Assembly: GCA_004369085.1 (NCBI GenBank)
Contig: ML210331.1
Coordinates: 1 to 61,185, forward strand
Direction: 5' to 3'
DNA from: Coprinopsis marcescibilis
Lineage: Eukaryota > Basidiomycota > Agaricomycetes > Agaricales > Psathyrellaceae
DNA: 61,185 nucleotides
Shown here: piece by piece, positions 10,466 to 23,479 of the stretch
Layout of the letters: every line of letters begins with the position of its first letter
How positions within the stretch are numbered: position 1 is the first letter of the stretch
Position numbers and translations under genes: made by a program
The notes under the pieces: model-generated
The model's input: only the letters and a program-made list of their open reading frames with translations
Databases searched by the model: none
Told to the model about the DNA's origin: nothing

Positions 10466-12367
10466 CGGGGAGGAGGGAGAACAGGAAACGAGTCTTCAGT
10501 GCTTTCAGACATCCTTGCTATCGCGATACCTTTCTATGTAACAGTATTCTCTTAGACATCACACATCTACATCAGGCTTGTGACGATCAAGCGTGTTATC
10601 TATTATACCCGCTTCTTACTGCAGCGTTGACTGTGGTCCATCGCATTGAAAAGTTGTTGTACATTACTCACGATCTGTACTATATGTTCAACCCGAGATA
10701 GTATACATGCAAATATTTCTCTCGTATGTGAATACAGTCAAATCCTCCTACCGAAAAAGTATGGTTAGCGACTAGCAGGTCGATCTGTCAGTGTAGCTCT
10801 CCAAAGGTATAGATTCTGGCATATCTCAGGTATGGACTCTGGGTTATAGCTTATCACAGACTCCAATCTACATGTGTCATGTCATTTTGGGACTCGGATG
10901 TGCGTCCATAGACGTCACCGGCGGGCCGTGTCAGCCCAGTCATTTGGGTGCCTGTGATCGTTCGTCTTCCGCGCCGAAACTGTCTTGAGACCAAAGTTTA
11001 CACTTTTCCCTAACCTCTACCAGCCGGTCTTCCAATCTTTGCGGTCTGAACGAATATGTGGCTGGCTCAGTTGAACTTCCGGTTGGGATCATACTTTATC
11101 CACCCGAAACGGGCGTTGTATAGTGGTTATAACAGCAAGTCAAAGTGAAGCCTGTCAAGTCAAACGCTATGCAACGCGATCTCCACCGTCACTGATGCCA
11201 CTGCCAGCCAGTGGCTCGGCTCAGCAGCTGTGAAGAACAACTGGTTCAGGATCCAGAATCAGGACGTAACGTCAACTCGGGAGCTCTCCCCTGTCTAAAT
11301 CCGGCATCTTGGTACTTGGAGAAGAACGTATATACAAGGAGATCTTTTACAAGTAGAGACTCGGTGTTCAGTGCTCTGATATCGCTGGGGGCGGCTAATG
11401 GTTATGTCCTTGTATCCCCGCAAAACAGCCGGCGGGGTAACGCAGCCAGGGTACCACCGATTATCGTCGTCACTCGTACATGCTGTGTATGGCGGCCGCT
11501 CCGCAGAGGTAACCGTCACATAGATAAACAATGTCAAGTAGTCCATGTTTTTGGGAACCCCAAGATGAACAATGACGGTGTGATTCAGATGTTTCCCACT
11601 GTTTTCGTCGTTATGATCCCCTCTCAAGCGTCTAAAATCTGAAAGGGTATGGGAACCCCGAGCCGGTCAAGAGCCAGCAACACCAAGCCACTCCTCCACA
11701 GCGATCCCTTCTTGATCTCTTCCAGGATTTTCTCAATCACTGGGCTCTGACATGAATGACAGACGAGCAAAATGAATTCAGAGTTTGATGGTCATCAGCC
11801 GGAACTCCTTCAGGGCTTTCGGAATCACCGATGAGAGCTTCCTGGAGCACAACAGGAAAGATATAAACGAAAATAGCTTCATATTCTGATAGATACATGA
11901 AGTGCAGTGGTGCAGTGCAATGTTCCTTAAATATAAGAAGTCGATACGCAAGTGCGTACCTCTTTTTGTGAATAGCAAGGTGGGTCCACGCTAACGGGTA
12001 GGTGCTGCACATACTATGCACAGCAACCAGCAGCAGGGTGAGCGAGTCACAGGACGAACCCGAGCTTAACTAGTCGTGTACGTTCCGGTAGCCGGACATA
12101 CCCCGACCAGGTCGCCTTCCCATAGCCCCACATGTGCTTGAATATTGGATGGCCCCAAAGCACGGCAGACCCAATACGAAACAGCAAATCAATGGCTCAG
12201 GAGTCAGCCTGCACCCCAAACACCGCCAACATCATGCAAATGTCATAAAAGTTCGTGAAATGGTCCAAAGCAAACATTGAAAGCAAAATTAAAAGTACAC
12301 GTGCGCGGAATGAACGGAACTGACGTGCTCCGGAGTCCGCATCCACCACCGATATGCTCAAACGACA
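10466..12367. other. Intergenic, convergent 3' side, no gene seen
   Basis: The interval lies between the stop of the PPTase-like gene (plus) and the stop of the MFS transporter (minus). Open frames such as the 143-codon one at 11211-11642 start from non-ATG codons, overlap an antisense frame and show no family features. No tRNA, repeat or structured element was found by eye. Confidence 0.45.
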
Positions 12368-14634
12368 TCAAGTCGAGAACCTGAACAGCACACTGCGATT
12401 ACCCTTCGTCTCCTTGGCCTCTTCCTCCGCACGTCGCTCCTGCTCTGACAAACGCGCCCAGAGTGCTTCATTGCGCCTATTGCGGTATGCGTACATCCCT
12501 TTCTGATAGAACCAGAGGAAAAAGGCTACTGCGGAAAAGGCGATGTTGATGAGGTTGCCGCGTTTGAATTCTGTGGGCATAGGGGTCAGCTTCCGGTGTT
12601 ACGTCATGGGGGACAATAGTAAATACGGACCTGGAGCATCGTCCGCACGGTATATCTGTGATCCCCAGAGACCGTAGATATTGGCTGGACAATTATGCAC
12701 GTCAGTCAGATGCTGTGGACAACGAGGCAGGGTGAGGGACATACAGCTACCGATAATGAGTCCAGACGCAACTGTCCGCTTTCCGATACTCCTGCAAGCC
12801 CAGTAATGCGTCAATGTATGTTCCGCGAAGGGAGAGAGAAGTCAACATACCCGGTGTTCTCCGACATCCAAGCGATATTCAATGGATGCGTGTAGGGCCA
12901 CGCCGAGACGATGACTGCGGCGAGGTACCGAAGGAGCCGACTCGAACTAGCATCCAGGCTACGCAGCCAGATCCAGCCTGCTAATTGCCAACCCGCTACA
13001 GATAGAAGAACGACGTCAGATCATTTGCAACAACGTCATTCCGGTTAGGGATGTCTATCAGGGCAAGACAGTGACGTACCCGAGAAAGCACCGTGAAATC
13101 CCCTCTCACGTTTCTGGTCTGAGCGATTGACAAAGTAGATCATGATGATTGCGTGTAGGATGTAGGGAGGGGCGGTTAGTGCATTAGCCGCGTAGGTGTT
13201 GAAATCGAAGGATTTAATGATAGTTGGGAAGTCTTGGGAAAGGGGACGTGAGATTGGATCATATGTGGTGCTGGGAAAAGGTAGAGACTGACAGGTATGC
13301 AGAGGAGTATTTGGGGTGTGGCCAATGGAAGTGATGAGCAGGTGGCCCATAATACCAACATCGCTGAGGGTGTCCTTGATATCCACCCACGAAACGCGCT
13401 TCCTGTACAAATGCATTAGATCCATGGGCATTTGATTCGATGGATTCAATTCGTACTCGTAGCCCCGCTTCGAAGGATCGTCTCGGATGAGGCGCGTAAC
13501 AGCGATATGTACTTGCTTGTTCGTGAACCAAGCCTTCCTCCCTCTCAGGCCGCCCTGTGTGCGCCCAGCGTCTCGCGGAAGATAAAACCTGCAAACCACG
13601 CGCCACTTCATCAGCATCCGCTTCTTTCAAATGCAGGAGCAGACACATACCAAGTTGTAACAGCAACTGTGACAGTGATGATCCCATCGACTAGGAAGAG
13701 CCATTTCCAGCCTTCAAGGCCATACAGGCCGCGAAGCCGGAGCAGGCCGCTAGCCATTAGCCCGCTAGTGGCACCCGCCAAACCCTGGATTCCCCAGAAC
13801 CACGCTAACCGCGTCGCGAGTTCTGTCCCTTTATAGAAACCTCCCAAATAGACGAGTGTTGTGGGTATCACGCCTTGGTGAGCAAGCAGGTCACGTCAGC
13901 TTTCAAAGCAGGTCAAGTGAGTGCAGGTGCTTGGATTACACACCTCCTTCTGTCACAGCAATCACTTGAGGTGGATATGGTTGTCAGTCAGGGTGAGTGG
14001 TAGGCGTGATGGGAAGAAACGTACAGCAACGGACTAGAGCGGTTCGTTAGTGGATGTCGGGCGATGTGGGAGAGGGTGGCGAAGACGCTTACCAGTGATG
14101 TATCCAGCCTTATCTTTGATAGCTACGTGCCCTAGTGTGACGAGTCCCCACGAGAACATCAATATAGGTATCCCTAATGATTTGGGTCAACGACGGAGGA
14201 AGCACCAGTAGTCAAAAGACGGGCCACATACATCGTGAAGGACCAGTAATCTTCGAAGCAATCGCCCCCGTCAAGCAAAACGTCGCAAACAGCACGGCAT
14301 AAATAGCAGTGGCCATATTAATGGTGTCTATGGTGAACCCCAGGTCCTCTGCAAGGTTATCCGAAATTGCATTCGAAATATTTGTCCGGTCCATGTTCAA
14401 TACAAATGTCGTGAGGAGGATGTATGGGAACAGCCGGCTGTCTAGGATCTGAACGACCCCTTCCTCTTCTTGGGGGGTATATTCTAGGTCTTCGTCAAAG
14501 TAGGCGTCCATTCCGCGCGACGCAGTGGTGTAGGAGCTCTGGGCGGTGTCATCGAGCAGAAACGAGCCCTCCGTCGAGTCTGAGGACTTGGAAGGGCCAT
14601 AGGCGGAGCGCCTCTTCTCTAGCTGGGTAGACAT
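12368..14634 (-). CDS. MFS transporter, Dal5/allantoate-permease (ACS) family
   Basis: This multi-exon gene starts at the ATG at 14634. A hydrophilic N-terminus of about 75 residues leads into the first helix with the MFS-ACS signature LNMDRTNISNA. Small exons then carry WIPILMFSWGLVT, IAVTEGGVIPTTLVYLGGFYK and GWKWLFLVDGIITV, followed by a cytosolic loop with PSKRGYEY, the second helix bundle, and a C-terminal exon (TM12 LINIAFSAVAFFLWFYQKG, then a charged tail). This order is characteristic of the fungal anion:cation symporter family (Dal5, Tna1, Vht1-type), plasma-membrane importers of organic anions such as allantoate, nicotinate or vitamins. The substrate cannot be read from sequence. 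Exons joined in phase: the 5' end to the WIPILM exon, GYITG, RCLIAVTEGG and the 13611-13871 exon. The tail ends RFST at 12368. I saw no frame break. Confidence 0.85.
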
Positions 14635-15344
14635 CCTGGTTTATAGTGGGGAACCAGGGGGAGAGGGGGAAAGGGAATGGGGAGTGGTCGGGCGTCGCGT
14701 AATATCACTCCGGCGGCTGGGTTTCCGTCCATATAACCCATATATGCACTTTACATATTCTAACCTGGGTATGCGTCTCAGTATGAGCAGGAACGCGTCA
14801 CGGATGGCGCCATAGTCGCACCTTTCCATTCACGAGTTGATTTATCTATGTCTGAATCAGCCACGCAGATATGCAAATTCGGGCACAGCTGCAGTGTGGC
14901 TTATCACCGCGCAGTTTAGGAGATTTTGCGTGTCAGGGCGTCCTTGCGCTGCGTATTTCACCGTGTCACATCCATTTCCGGTTAGGAGAGCCTTGATAAG
15001 GAGGGCGAGAGATGGTAACAAAAAAGGTTCGAATTGCGACTGAATCATGATGATGGCGGAAGGCAGAAGAAAGTCGGATTGAGCAAATGTTGCCGCAAGC
15101 ACTGCCACCCCCTGATATTACGAGAAGCATTGATCGTGGAGAATGTCAGAAAAAGTCTCGTAAAGTCTGTTACGGATGGACTAAGGGATAGGAGAGAAGG
15201 TAGACATGCAATGCTAACGAAAAAGTTCTGCAGATAAAGTGTTCGAGGGACAGGCGCCAGCCAGTCTTAGCCTGCTCGCAATCTCATTCCATCATCATCC
15301 TTCCATCATCCTGACGACCTCGCCGGGCACATGACCAGCCACCC
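14635..15344. other. Intergenic between MFS transporter and receptor-like gene
   Basis: It contains the promoter side of the MFS gene (next to 14635) and the 3' side of the minus-strand receptor-like gene that ends at 15345. No gene is supported. A short AT-rich element is present near 14740-14760. Confidence 0.5.
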
Positions 15345-16771
15345 TCAAGGAGACTGGTACGCTGGAGGCGCGTCCAGATACTCGATAATTGAAGATGGCA
15401 GCTGACCCATCTCCGGTGGCGAATTGCGCTGTCGAGATGATGAGACACTTGCTTCGGACTGATCTTCGCGGGGCACGACGTTCATCTGCATCTGTCGGTT
15501 GCGGAAGGTCTCCTTGGAGCCTGCATGATGGACAACCCGAGGCTCTCCGCGATAGTACGTTCCAGGTATGTCGTTCATCCACGCCCTTCTTCCGTTCTTG
15601 CCCCCACTGGCTTCGACGTCCGTGCGGTAGCCGCGCTTGTGGTGTTCTTGGTCTTCGAGAGAGTCGGTGGACCCGAGCGGGACGGTCCCGTCGCCATGTC
15701 CTTGGATGCTGTCAGCGGCCCGCAACAACAGACGCGACTGCACACGCACCGTATATCCCTGTGCGAGGATGGTCGCTCGAAGAATACAAAGTGTTCCTCG
15801 CCCGTCTTCGACGCACGCAAACGACGAACAACAGGATAGCGAGCAAGAGCACAGCAACTCCTCCAACTGCGGCGCCGACAACCGCCCCTAGTGGTACACT
15901 CGCAGTTCCCGACCCAGATCCGGGTCTACCAGTGGGCAACCTATTCGCTGCATCCTCAGTGAAGACGAGGAGGGTGTTTATGCCTCCCAGCTCTGGGCTG
16001 GCAGTCCTGGCCGATGTACTTGGCACGCCAGCCGACGGCCCAACGGTCGAGGTTGCAGTGGAAGCGGGGGAAAGGGACGTGCGAAGAGGCTGTCCGTCAG
16101 GCCCTTGGGGGGATGCTGGCGTGCTACTGGGTGCTTCTCGCGTTCGGTTGTCGTCGTCGTCGTCGCCGCCGTCATCGTCATCGTCACTAGCGTCGTCATC
16201 GTCCCCCCGTAGGGACGTGACCGCGGACGTCGAGGTGGGTCGATCTGACGCCTGAGGTGTAGGTCCAGGAGCGGGCGCAGGAGCAGCCTGTTGCGGGGCA
16301 CCTACGTCAAAATAGTCCAATCCAAACACGGGCCCGTCCGTCGACGACTGAACGGCCAGCACATGCTCGCCCTGCGATAGCTGTCCGCTCTGGAAGAACA
16401 GGACGTGAGTCTGATGTTGAGGTCCTATTTGGCCTGTGTAGGTATGGAGGAGGTTGCCGTCGATGTAGTATCGCGATACGACCTCGGAGGCAGCGCTGTC
16501 GCTTGAGCCTTGGGCGGGGATGTACCCGAACACGGCTATAGAGGTGCCTGAGCATGATAATAGCATAGCAGGGGGTCAGTTGCTGGTCTGGGGCGGCGCT
16601 GGGAAGGTAGAGCGATGGCGTACCGGTAAATCGAAGGCCGACGCGAGAATTGGACTGGGTCGTCACGAGCATGGTCCCCTGGTAATTGGGAATTGTGTTG
16701 GTCGTGAGTGACATCCAGAAACCAGACTCTCGTGCCACCCTGGAGTCCGAATCATCGATTCTAGTCGTCAT
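15345..16771 (-). CDS. Single-pass receptor-like membrane protein (paralogue 1 of 3)
   Basis: Three exons (16771-16624, 16547-15750, 15700-15345) give 433 residues. The N-terminal 150 residues form a beta-sandwich-like domain. It opens with RIDDSDSRV without any signal peptide, contains GTSIAVFGYIPAQG and RYYIDGNLLHTYTG, and closes with LFFQSGQLSQGEHVL and FGLDYFDVG. An Asp-rich and Ser/Pro/Thr-rich stalk follows, including two poly-Asp runs, then one membrane helix (GAVVGAAVGGVAVLLLAILL) with the stop-transfer sequence RRRRAR, and a cytosolic tail ending in YLDAPPAYQSP. The same plan occurs at 38620 and 40548. Similar proteins are widespread in Agaricomycetes; the ectodomain resembles galactose-binding-like folds, so a surface carbohydrate sensor or adhesin is a reasonable guess. 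The first intron splits the same Gly codon (phase 1) as in the paralogues. Confidence 0.8.
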
Positions 16772-19738
16772 CTAGGATAAGGGAACTGCAAAGGACACGG
16801 TTAGGGAGCCTGGGGAGTTGAAGATACAAAAGGAGTGTGTGTGTTCAAAGAGCGTCGACAGCTGTAGTTGCTGCGAATTGTAGAGAAAGCGATAGTGAGG
16901 GTCGCAGCGTGTGGTTTAACGTCCACCGCAGTGGTCGCCAGGTGGGCCTTGCGAAATGCTAGCACTAGTATGTCTTGATACCACGATGGCACAGCCAGGA
17001 TATCAGAACATGTCAAAATCTTTCAAGTCAAGATTTGAAAGATGCACTAAGGCTAGATGGTGGTTGTGATCCATCATGGCTGCCTCAACAGTGCACCCAC
17101 GGCACAAGCACACCGAAGCGGGAGATATCTTGGACCTAGTAAGAGATTCACAGCAGTTAGAGGTGGGAAATCGAGTGACTTGGGGCATATACTCACAGCT
17201 CGAACCAATATCACACCCTCCAAAGTTAAGTTAACTCTGCCAATTCAAGTTTGGTTGAAAAGGAACCCGAGATTGGCGGTGGTCCACCACCAACACATCA
17301 ACCTCCCTATCGCTGAAATCACCGCTCCATGCGGGCTTCAGATCGTACCAAACACATTCAAGCGAATAAGAGTGAGAGAAATCAAGCTGGAAACTTTCTG
17401 GGCAGGTCATTCCAAAAGCATTACTGTGACGTGCACACATTGAAAAAGCAAATCCGTGATTCTCGGGACCCGCTGAATTTTGCCCCGGTGATGGCGCACC
17501 GCCACCCCCCGCTCCCTCGGGGCCTAATCTCCGAATTTACCTCGGCAAAGCGAATATCGATAACCCACAGTTTGAATGGGCTGGGTGTGATGCAATGCTA
17601 CGTCATTTGACATCTGTGCGTATTGTGGAAGGCTGACGCCTTCCGATCTCTGTCTGGGGAGGGCCTAAGGGAGTCACTTGTCAGGCAGAGGAAAGGATCA
17701 GTTGATGTTGAACGTGGGTGCAAGGATGATTCTATGTAGGAGAGAGCACGCGTAGAGTGTGCAGCTCGGCGTGGGGAGCCAGTCCAGGGCGCAGCTGGTA
17801 AGCTTGATTCAGAGTCCCTGAGAGTCCGAGAGTTGACCCAGGAGAGACGTTTGTGGGTCGTATGTGCCCTTGGGCTCTGATTCACTCATCTGTCCTTTAG
17901 ATAGAACTACAAAAAAGGCTGGGACAAGGAATTGGAAGTCAAAGTAAGAGTAAGTGACGCCATAGACAAAGCGAATAAGGGAAGATCAATGAGCAAGGAG
18001 CAGAGGGAGAGGGAGACAACTCAGGCGAGATAGTATAAACTAAATCGCAAGGAGAAATAAGACGGGAGATACACCAAACCGCGAGCAGGTGGGGAAGCGT
18101 CTCGCTATATAAAACAAGATATCCAGAGGAATAAGACTTTGTGGCGGCGGTGCCACAATATGCCAATTACAGACAGAGTGTACAGTACGTCGCCTGCTTT
18201 GGAACGGTGACAAATAGGGATTGGAACGTGTTTGAATAGACATAAGACTTCCTACAGAGGGAAGGCCTGCCACGCACAAACATGTGCCAGCAAGCCCTAT
18301 CGAGTTAACCGCGTGCGTCATCGAAGCATGTGCTGACATCCGTGGGCGCTTAATTATGGAGACCGTTCCGGAACTTGATCGGTATTGATGCCGTCCCTAT
18401 TCTCTCGAGGCAAGCATGCAGATCGTGGTCCCCGCGTCAAGCGCCTGCTTTCTGCGTTATGGGCGTCTGTTGTGGGTAATTGGCGCCACTGAAACTTTCC
18501 GCGATGACGTTGAGACGGGATGATTGCAGGACTTGCGATGTTCTTTGAGCTGCATGTCGGTATCGGAGGTGGTGGTTCATGATACGGGTGATCTTAAGTA
18601 TCCAACCTAGGATGTTTGAATGCGCGCAGAGGGGAATGTAGAAGCATATCCTGGCCATATTTGCACCATGGTGATTTTACGGCACCGCTACGTCACCCAT
18701 TTTGAAATTCATTCAGCAGCTGGGGGTATGGTTCTGCTAGCTACACGTATGTCTGTTCTGATAATTGGAATTGCTTCTTAGCACATATCAGCTCCTCTCT
18801 TACGAGCGATGTGTTGAAGCGATGCACTTTCAACACGTTCGTTAATGACCCAGTTCTATGAGGTGTTCTCGACAGTGGAGTGGAGCTCGATTGGGTAGGC
18901 ATCTCCGTGATCCGTGTGGTATATGACAGGCGAGGTTTGGAGTATGGCAGGGTGCTAGATAATTGTCAAGTGAAAGGAGTGGCCGCTGCGGTGGGCCCTG
19001 ATCATTGTGGTACTGTTGCGGAAGAGGCTATGTAGCCACGGCTACTCCAGGCGTACTATGTAATTACTCGTCGTTATGTGCGACTTTGTGTGCTGATATG
19101 ATCCGGGAGCATCCAGACCCCCAAACGTTAGCCAAGTACGCAAAGACCGACGCCAAGAAACCGAATCGATGCCAAATTCAAGTCCGACAGAAGCGTTATG
19201 CAAAACCTGTTCAATTCCTACAGAAAGGCAAGGGATGCGGCGTAAATTTACGGCGCTTATCTTGTGGTATCTGAGATCGCGGCGTGGTCGGAACAATGGG
19301 GAATTGGGAGCTGGAAGGCTCGGTGGCAGTGGCCGCGTGGCCTGATGCGGAAAGGTGGTTGGGGTAGTAGAGAGCGGCGGGGCAGCGGGTTCTGCCTGAG
19401 CAAGGCTGGTGCATCGAAAGCGGGTTTAGAAACGGTGAAGGGAGAGTCGTACTAGATGGATTAGCTCGATGTAAGGAATTGATGGCGGGCAAAAGCTCCG
19501 GTGCCGAAGTGCCGAACGGAGGCAAGTACTTTGTCTCAGGGTGCAACAAAGTGGCAAAGAAGGGTGGGGTCCTTGTCCTATGTTGGGTTGGTTTGTATTG
19601 AACAGACCAAAGCAAAGGCATTGTTCGTTAAACAGGAGGAAACGGGGGAAGGTTGCCTAAAAAGGAAGTGTTCGGGCCGTAGTTGGGTGTGGAAATTTGA
19701 GTGGCCGGGCTGACCAATTCTCGTTGTTGCCTCCTGCC
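16772..19738. other. Gene-poor interval of about 3 kb
   Basis: It lies between two divergent genes, so both promoters sit in it: the receptor-like gene near 16772 and NST1-like near 19738. The middle (17000-19000) carries only short overlapping frames on both strands, with no splice-consistent exons and no family match. No tRNA, clear repeat or transposon terminus was recognised. Confidence 0.45.
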
Positions 19739-22700
19739 ATGCCCGTCAGTCGACAAAATAGTGTTATTCCCCCGCCATCGAGCGTATCTATTGGCAAAAA
19801 GCCAATGGCATATACCGCCACGCAGCCCCAGCAGCAAGTCCCCCAACAGCCGCAGCCAAAGAGTGCCCGGGCGGCATCAAAGGCACCGTTGGCCTATGCA
19901 CCTCCCCCTGCACAACCCCAGCAGCAGCATCGACAGCCATCGCCCCCCTCATCCAATGCCAGTGCAAATCAGAAGGCCAGACAGCAGTCCTCTACAGCCC
20001 AGGCGTCGCAAAAGGGAAAGCACACCGCCAACAAGATCTGGAGCACAAGCACAACAGAGGAGCGAGAGCGAATCAAAGAGTTCTGGCTGGGGCTTAGCGA
20101 GGAGGAGCGCAGGAGTTTGGTCAAGATCGAAAAGGACACCGTCCTGCGCAAAATGAAGGAACAACAGAAACACAGCTGCAACTGTGCCGTGTGTGGCAGG
20201 AAGCGGTAAGTTTACCCCCGCATAATCTGTTCCTTTCTCATTGTCTTTTTTTCTTATATTCTGCTCTCCAGAAACGCAATTGAAGAAGAACTCGAGGTAC
20301 TGTACGATGCTTATTACGAGGAGCTTGAACAGTACGCGAATTACCAGCAGCAATATGTCTTGTCCGGCGGCACCCTTCCTCCTCCACCCGGTCCAGGGCC
20401 GTTTCCAGGTAGCGTCGAGCTCGACAAGAACGGTGCAGTCGTTTCGCCGTCGTCTCATAGCAAACAGAGGGCAAGGACGAACGGGAAGCAGTCCCAACAG
20501 CATCCGCCACAACCCCCGCCGCAGCCTCAGCCTCAGCACCAACGTACCGCGCCGCCAATAAACGGGCGAAAGCAGCACACCCATCCCAAAGATGTAGAGT
20601 TTGAGGACGAGGACGTAGAGGAGGATGAGTACGAGGATGAGTACGAAGAGGAGGAGGAAGAAGAAGACGAAGAAGAGGAAGAGGAAGAAGATGACGAGGA
20701 GGATGAGGATGAGGACCCCGAATCCAGGAGCAACGGCAAGAAGGGCGCTCGTCAGACCGTCGGTCGACGTGCTCAGCAAAAGGTGCAACGTGGAAAGGCT
20801 CGAGACGGGCAGTTCAATATCGGAAGCAGTCTAACCACGACCGGTGAGCCAGATATGGCAGGCAACGTGTTTTTTAAAGCTGGGGTTAACGCAGATCGCA
20901 GGTCCAGGTAACATTCTCACCGTTGCGGACGACTTGTTGAAGAATGATGGCCAGAAGTTTTTGGAGATGATGGAGCAGCTTGCTGAACGCCGGATGCAGC
21001 GGGAGGAGGATGCTGCCCTCAAGATCGAGTCCGATAGTGACGAAGACCAGAGCGATCTTGAAGGAGATGACGGCAGTGGTGATGAAGGTGATGAGGACGA
21101 TGAGGATGGGGACGAAATAAGCGACGAGGACGACGAAGACGATGATGGAGAGGACGTGGACGAGGTAGGAGTACCCTGACCAACCGGCGACAGTTTGCTA
21201 AACTTGGTAAATCAGGTACCGATGTCAGAGGAGGAGAAGATGGAAGAAGGAAAGAAGATGTTCTCGATCTTTGCCGCCCGTATGTTTGAGCAGCGAGTGC
21301 TGCAGGCATATCGGGAAAAGGTCGCCCAAGAACGGCAGCAGCAGCTCTTGCGCGAACTTGAGGATGAGGACAAGCTTTCGAAGGAGCGGGAGGCGAAGAA
21401 ACAGACACAGAACCAGAAGAAGAAGGACAAGAAAAAGTACGCCGTGTATATCATTCGTTCGCTCCCCTAATGCTCACATTTCTGTAAAGGATGCAGAAAC
21501 AAGCGAAAGAGGAAGAGAAGGCGGCCCGAGCAGCGGAGAAAGCAGCAGAAGAGGCTGCGGTCAAGGCGGCCCATGCTAAGCACGAGGAAGATATCCGAAG
21601 GAGACGAGAAGAGGACAGAGCGAAACGGGAAGCCGCTCGAAAGGCCGCCGAAGAAGAACGGCAGCGAAAGGAAGAGGAGAAGCGTAAACGACAGCAGGAA
21701 GAACGCGAACGGGAGCAAGAGCGGGAGCGAAAGAGGAAAGAGAAGGAAGAGAAAGCCAAGCGTGAGCGGGAAGAGCGCGAGCGCAAGGCAAGGGAGGAGA
21801 AGGAGGCTCGGCTTGCGAAGGAACGAGAGGAACGTGCTGAGAAAGAGCGGATTGAAAAGGAGAAGAGGGAGAAGGAGCTGAAAGAACGCGAGGAACGCGA
21901 TAAGAAGCTGGCCAAGGAGAAGGAAGAGCGTGAGGTGAAGGAACGCGAAGCCAGGCTTGCTGCCCAGCAAGTACGGGCCCAGGTCAATGGCAAGTCGCGT
22001 AACGCCAGCTCGTCGACATCAAACTCCACTCCTTCAAAGGCAGGTCCCTCGAATATGGGCATCCAACGCTCTCCGAACAACAGTGTCGGAAACGTAAACG
22101 GAGCCCCGCAGAAGAAGATTCTCAACAAGATTCCTCTATCCCTCAACCCTCAGGGCTCTGGTCCTCGACAGAACCCTCAGGTGAACCACCACAATCATCT
22201 CCAGCAACATCCTCATCGTCCCCCTCAACAGAATATGCATCCTGTAACGCATATCCCTATGATGACACCTCATCTTCCCCCTCAGCAGCAGAACGCGATG
22301 CTGTTTGCTCAGCAAGCAGGCAACATGATGATGCCTCCGTCCATCTCGCCCCGCGTTGGAAACTTTGGCCCTATCCCGAGCCCATACGCTTTCAACAACC
22401 CCAACATTCCTCAGCATCAACCTGGCGGCCCCATTGGGCCTTCGGGTATGCCCCGTGGATACGGGTCAGGTCCTCCATTCGATCCGCCGTACAACCGCAA
22501 TCTCCCTCCTCTCATGGGAGGTGTTAACATGAACAACATCCCTCAACAGCAGCAGCAGCAGCAGCAGCAACAACAACAACAGCAGCAGCAGCAGCAACAT
22601 CATCAACAACCTCAATCCGCACCCTCTCCAATTGGACCGCCACCCAAGACCAAGACTCCGCTTGCGGGACCCTCAAGCAATATTCCGCCTATTACCCCGA

Positions 22701-23479
22701 TCCTCACTCCCGGACCTATTGGGAGGCGCGGATCAGCTGCTTTGGATGGTCCGAGCACAAGCAACCATGTCGTGATCAATCCTGGACCTATCACACGACC
22801 TGCTCCCATTGCACGACCTACGACTGCGAGCACGAGCGAAAACGCCAGTGTGAGCGGAACTGGGTCGCCCGTTCGTCGTTCGCCTAGTCCAAAGGTCTTT
22901 GGATCTTCCGCCCTGGCTGCGGATGACGATGAGGTGCTTGCTACACCTGCTCGACGCGGTGCAAATGCGACTACACCGATTGGAGCTGGTGTTGTGGGTG
23001 GTGGCCCGGTAGGGTTGAGTATCGGGACTGGGTCGTCGGGCTCGGTTTGGGGGCCGCCTCCGTCAAGCCCGAGGAATGTCTCGGCGATTGGGAGTGGGGT
23101 GTTGGGTGTTGGGGGGCCGTGGGGGCCACCTGGGTCCGCGTCGGCGAATGGATCTGGGTTTGGGGCTCCTGGACGTCCAGGGTCGAGTTCTGTTGGGGGC
23201 AATGGACATGGGGCGCCGTCGACGCCAATTGGGCCGCCGCAAAGCCATTACCATATGAACCAGCTACATCCTGGTGGTGGTGGTTCTGCCGGGGCTCATG
23301 GTGTTGTGGGTGGGCCGTCGCAACTGGGAAATTCGTTGTGGGGTCCACCAAACTCTGCGGTGGAATGGCCTGTCCATAGTGGACTTGCGCCGCCTGGGTC
23401 TGCTTCGGGGTTCTTCCCTCATTTGTTCATGGCCCAGCACAACGCTGCTGCGAGTCCGGCCAACCAATCTTCGAGTTGA
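19739..23479 (+). CDS. NST1: NST1-like stress-response protein
   Basis: Five exons (19739-20205, 20272-20843, 20902-21164, 21216-21436, 21490-23479) give 1,170 residues. A Gln/Pro-rich N-terminus precedes the conserved block [21 protein letters not shown] and a short Cys-His cluster ([10 protein letters not shown]), then [19 protein letters not shown]. Long acidic Glu/Asp runs follow (exons 2-3), then [21 protein letters not shown] and a highly charged Lys/Arg/Glu coiled coil of about 160 residues (exon 5). The C-terminus is Pro/Gly/Gln-rich with an 18-Gln tract. This order matches fungal NST1, named from a yeast protein linked to salt tolerance and interaction with the splicing factor Msl1. 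Biochemical activity is unknown. The ATG at 19739 is preferred because the frame upstream of it is weakly coding. Confidence 0.85.
22544..22597 (+). repeat. CAG/CAA polyglutamine tract in NST1-like gene
   Basis: This run of 18 Gln codons is mixed CAG and CAA and is followed by His-His and more Gln. It is likely to vary in length between strains. Confidence 0.9.

Noticed and set aside
11211..11642. 143-codon plus-strand open frame
   Set aside because: It starts from a non-ATG codon, has a 110-codon antisense frame over the same bases, and shows no domain or splice support.
16772..19738. Possible hidden gene or transposon in the 3-kb gap
   Set aside because: Both strands were read for exons with phase-matched GT-AG joins, terminal repeats and tRNA folds; none held up.
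19949..20788. 279-codon minus-strand frame with long hydrophobic Leu/Phe runs
   Set aside because: It is the antisense of the Gln/Glu-rich NST1-like exons; acidic codon runs read backwards give false membrane-like segments.
21451..22146. 231-codon minus-strand Ser/Arg-rich frame
   Set aside because: It is the antisense shadow of the Lys/Arg/Glu coiled coil in NST1-like exon 5.
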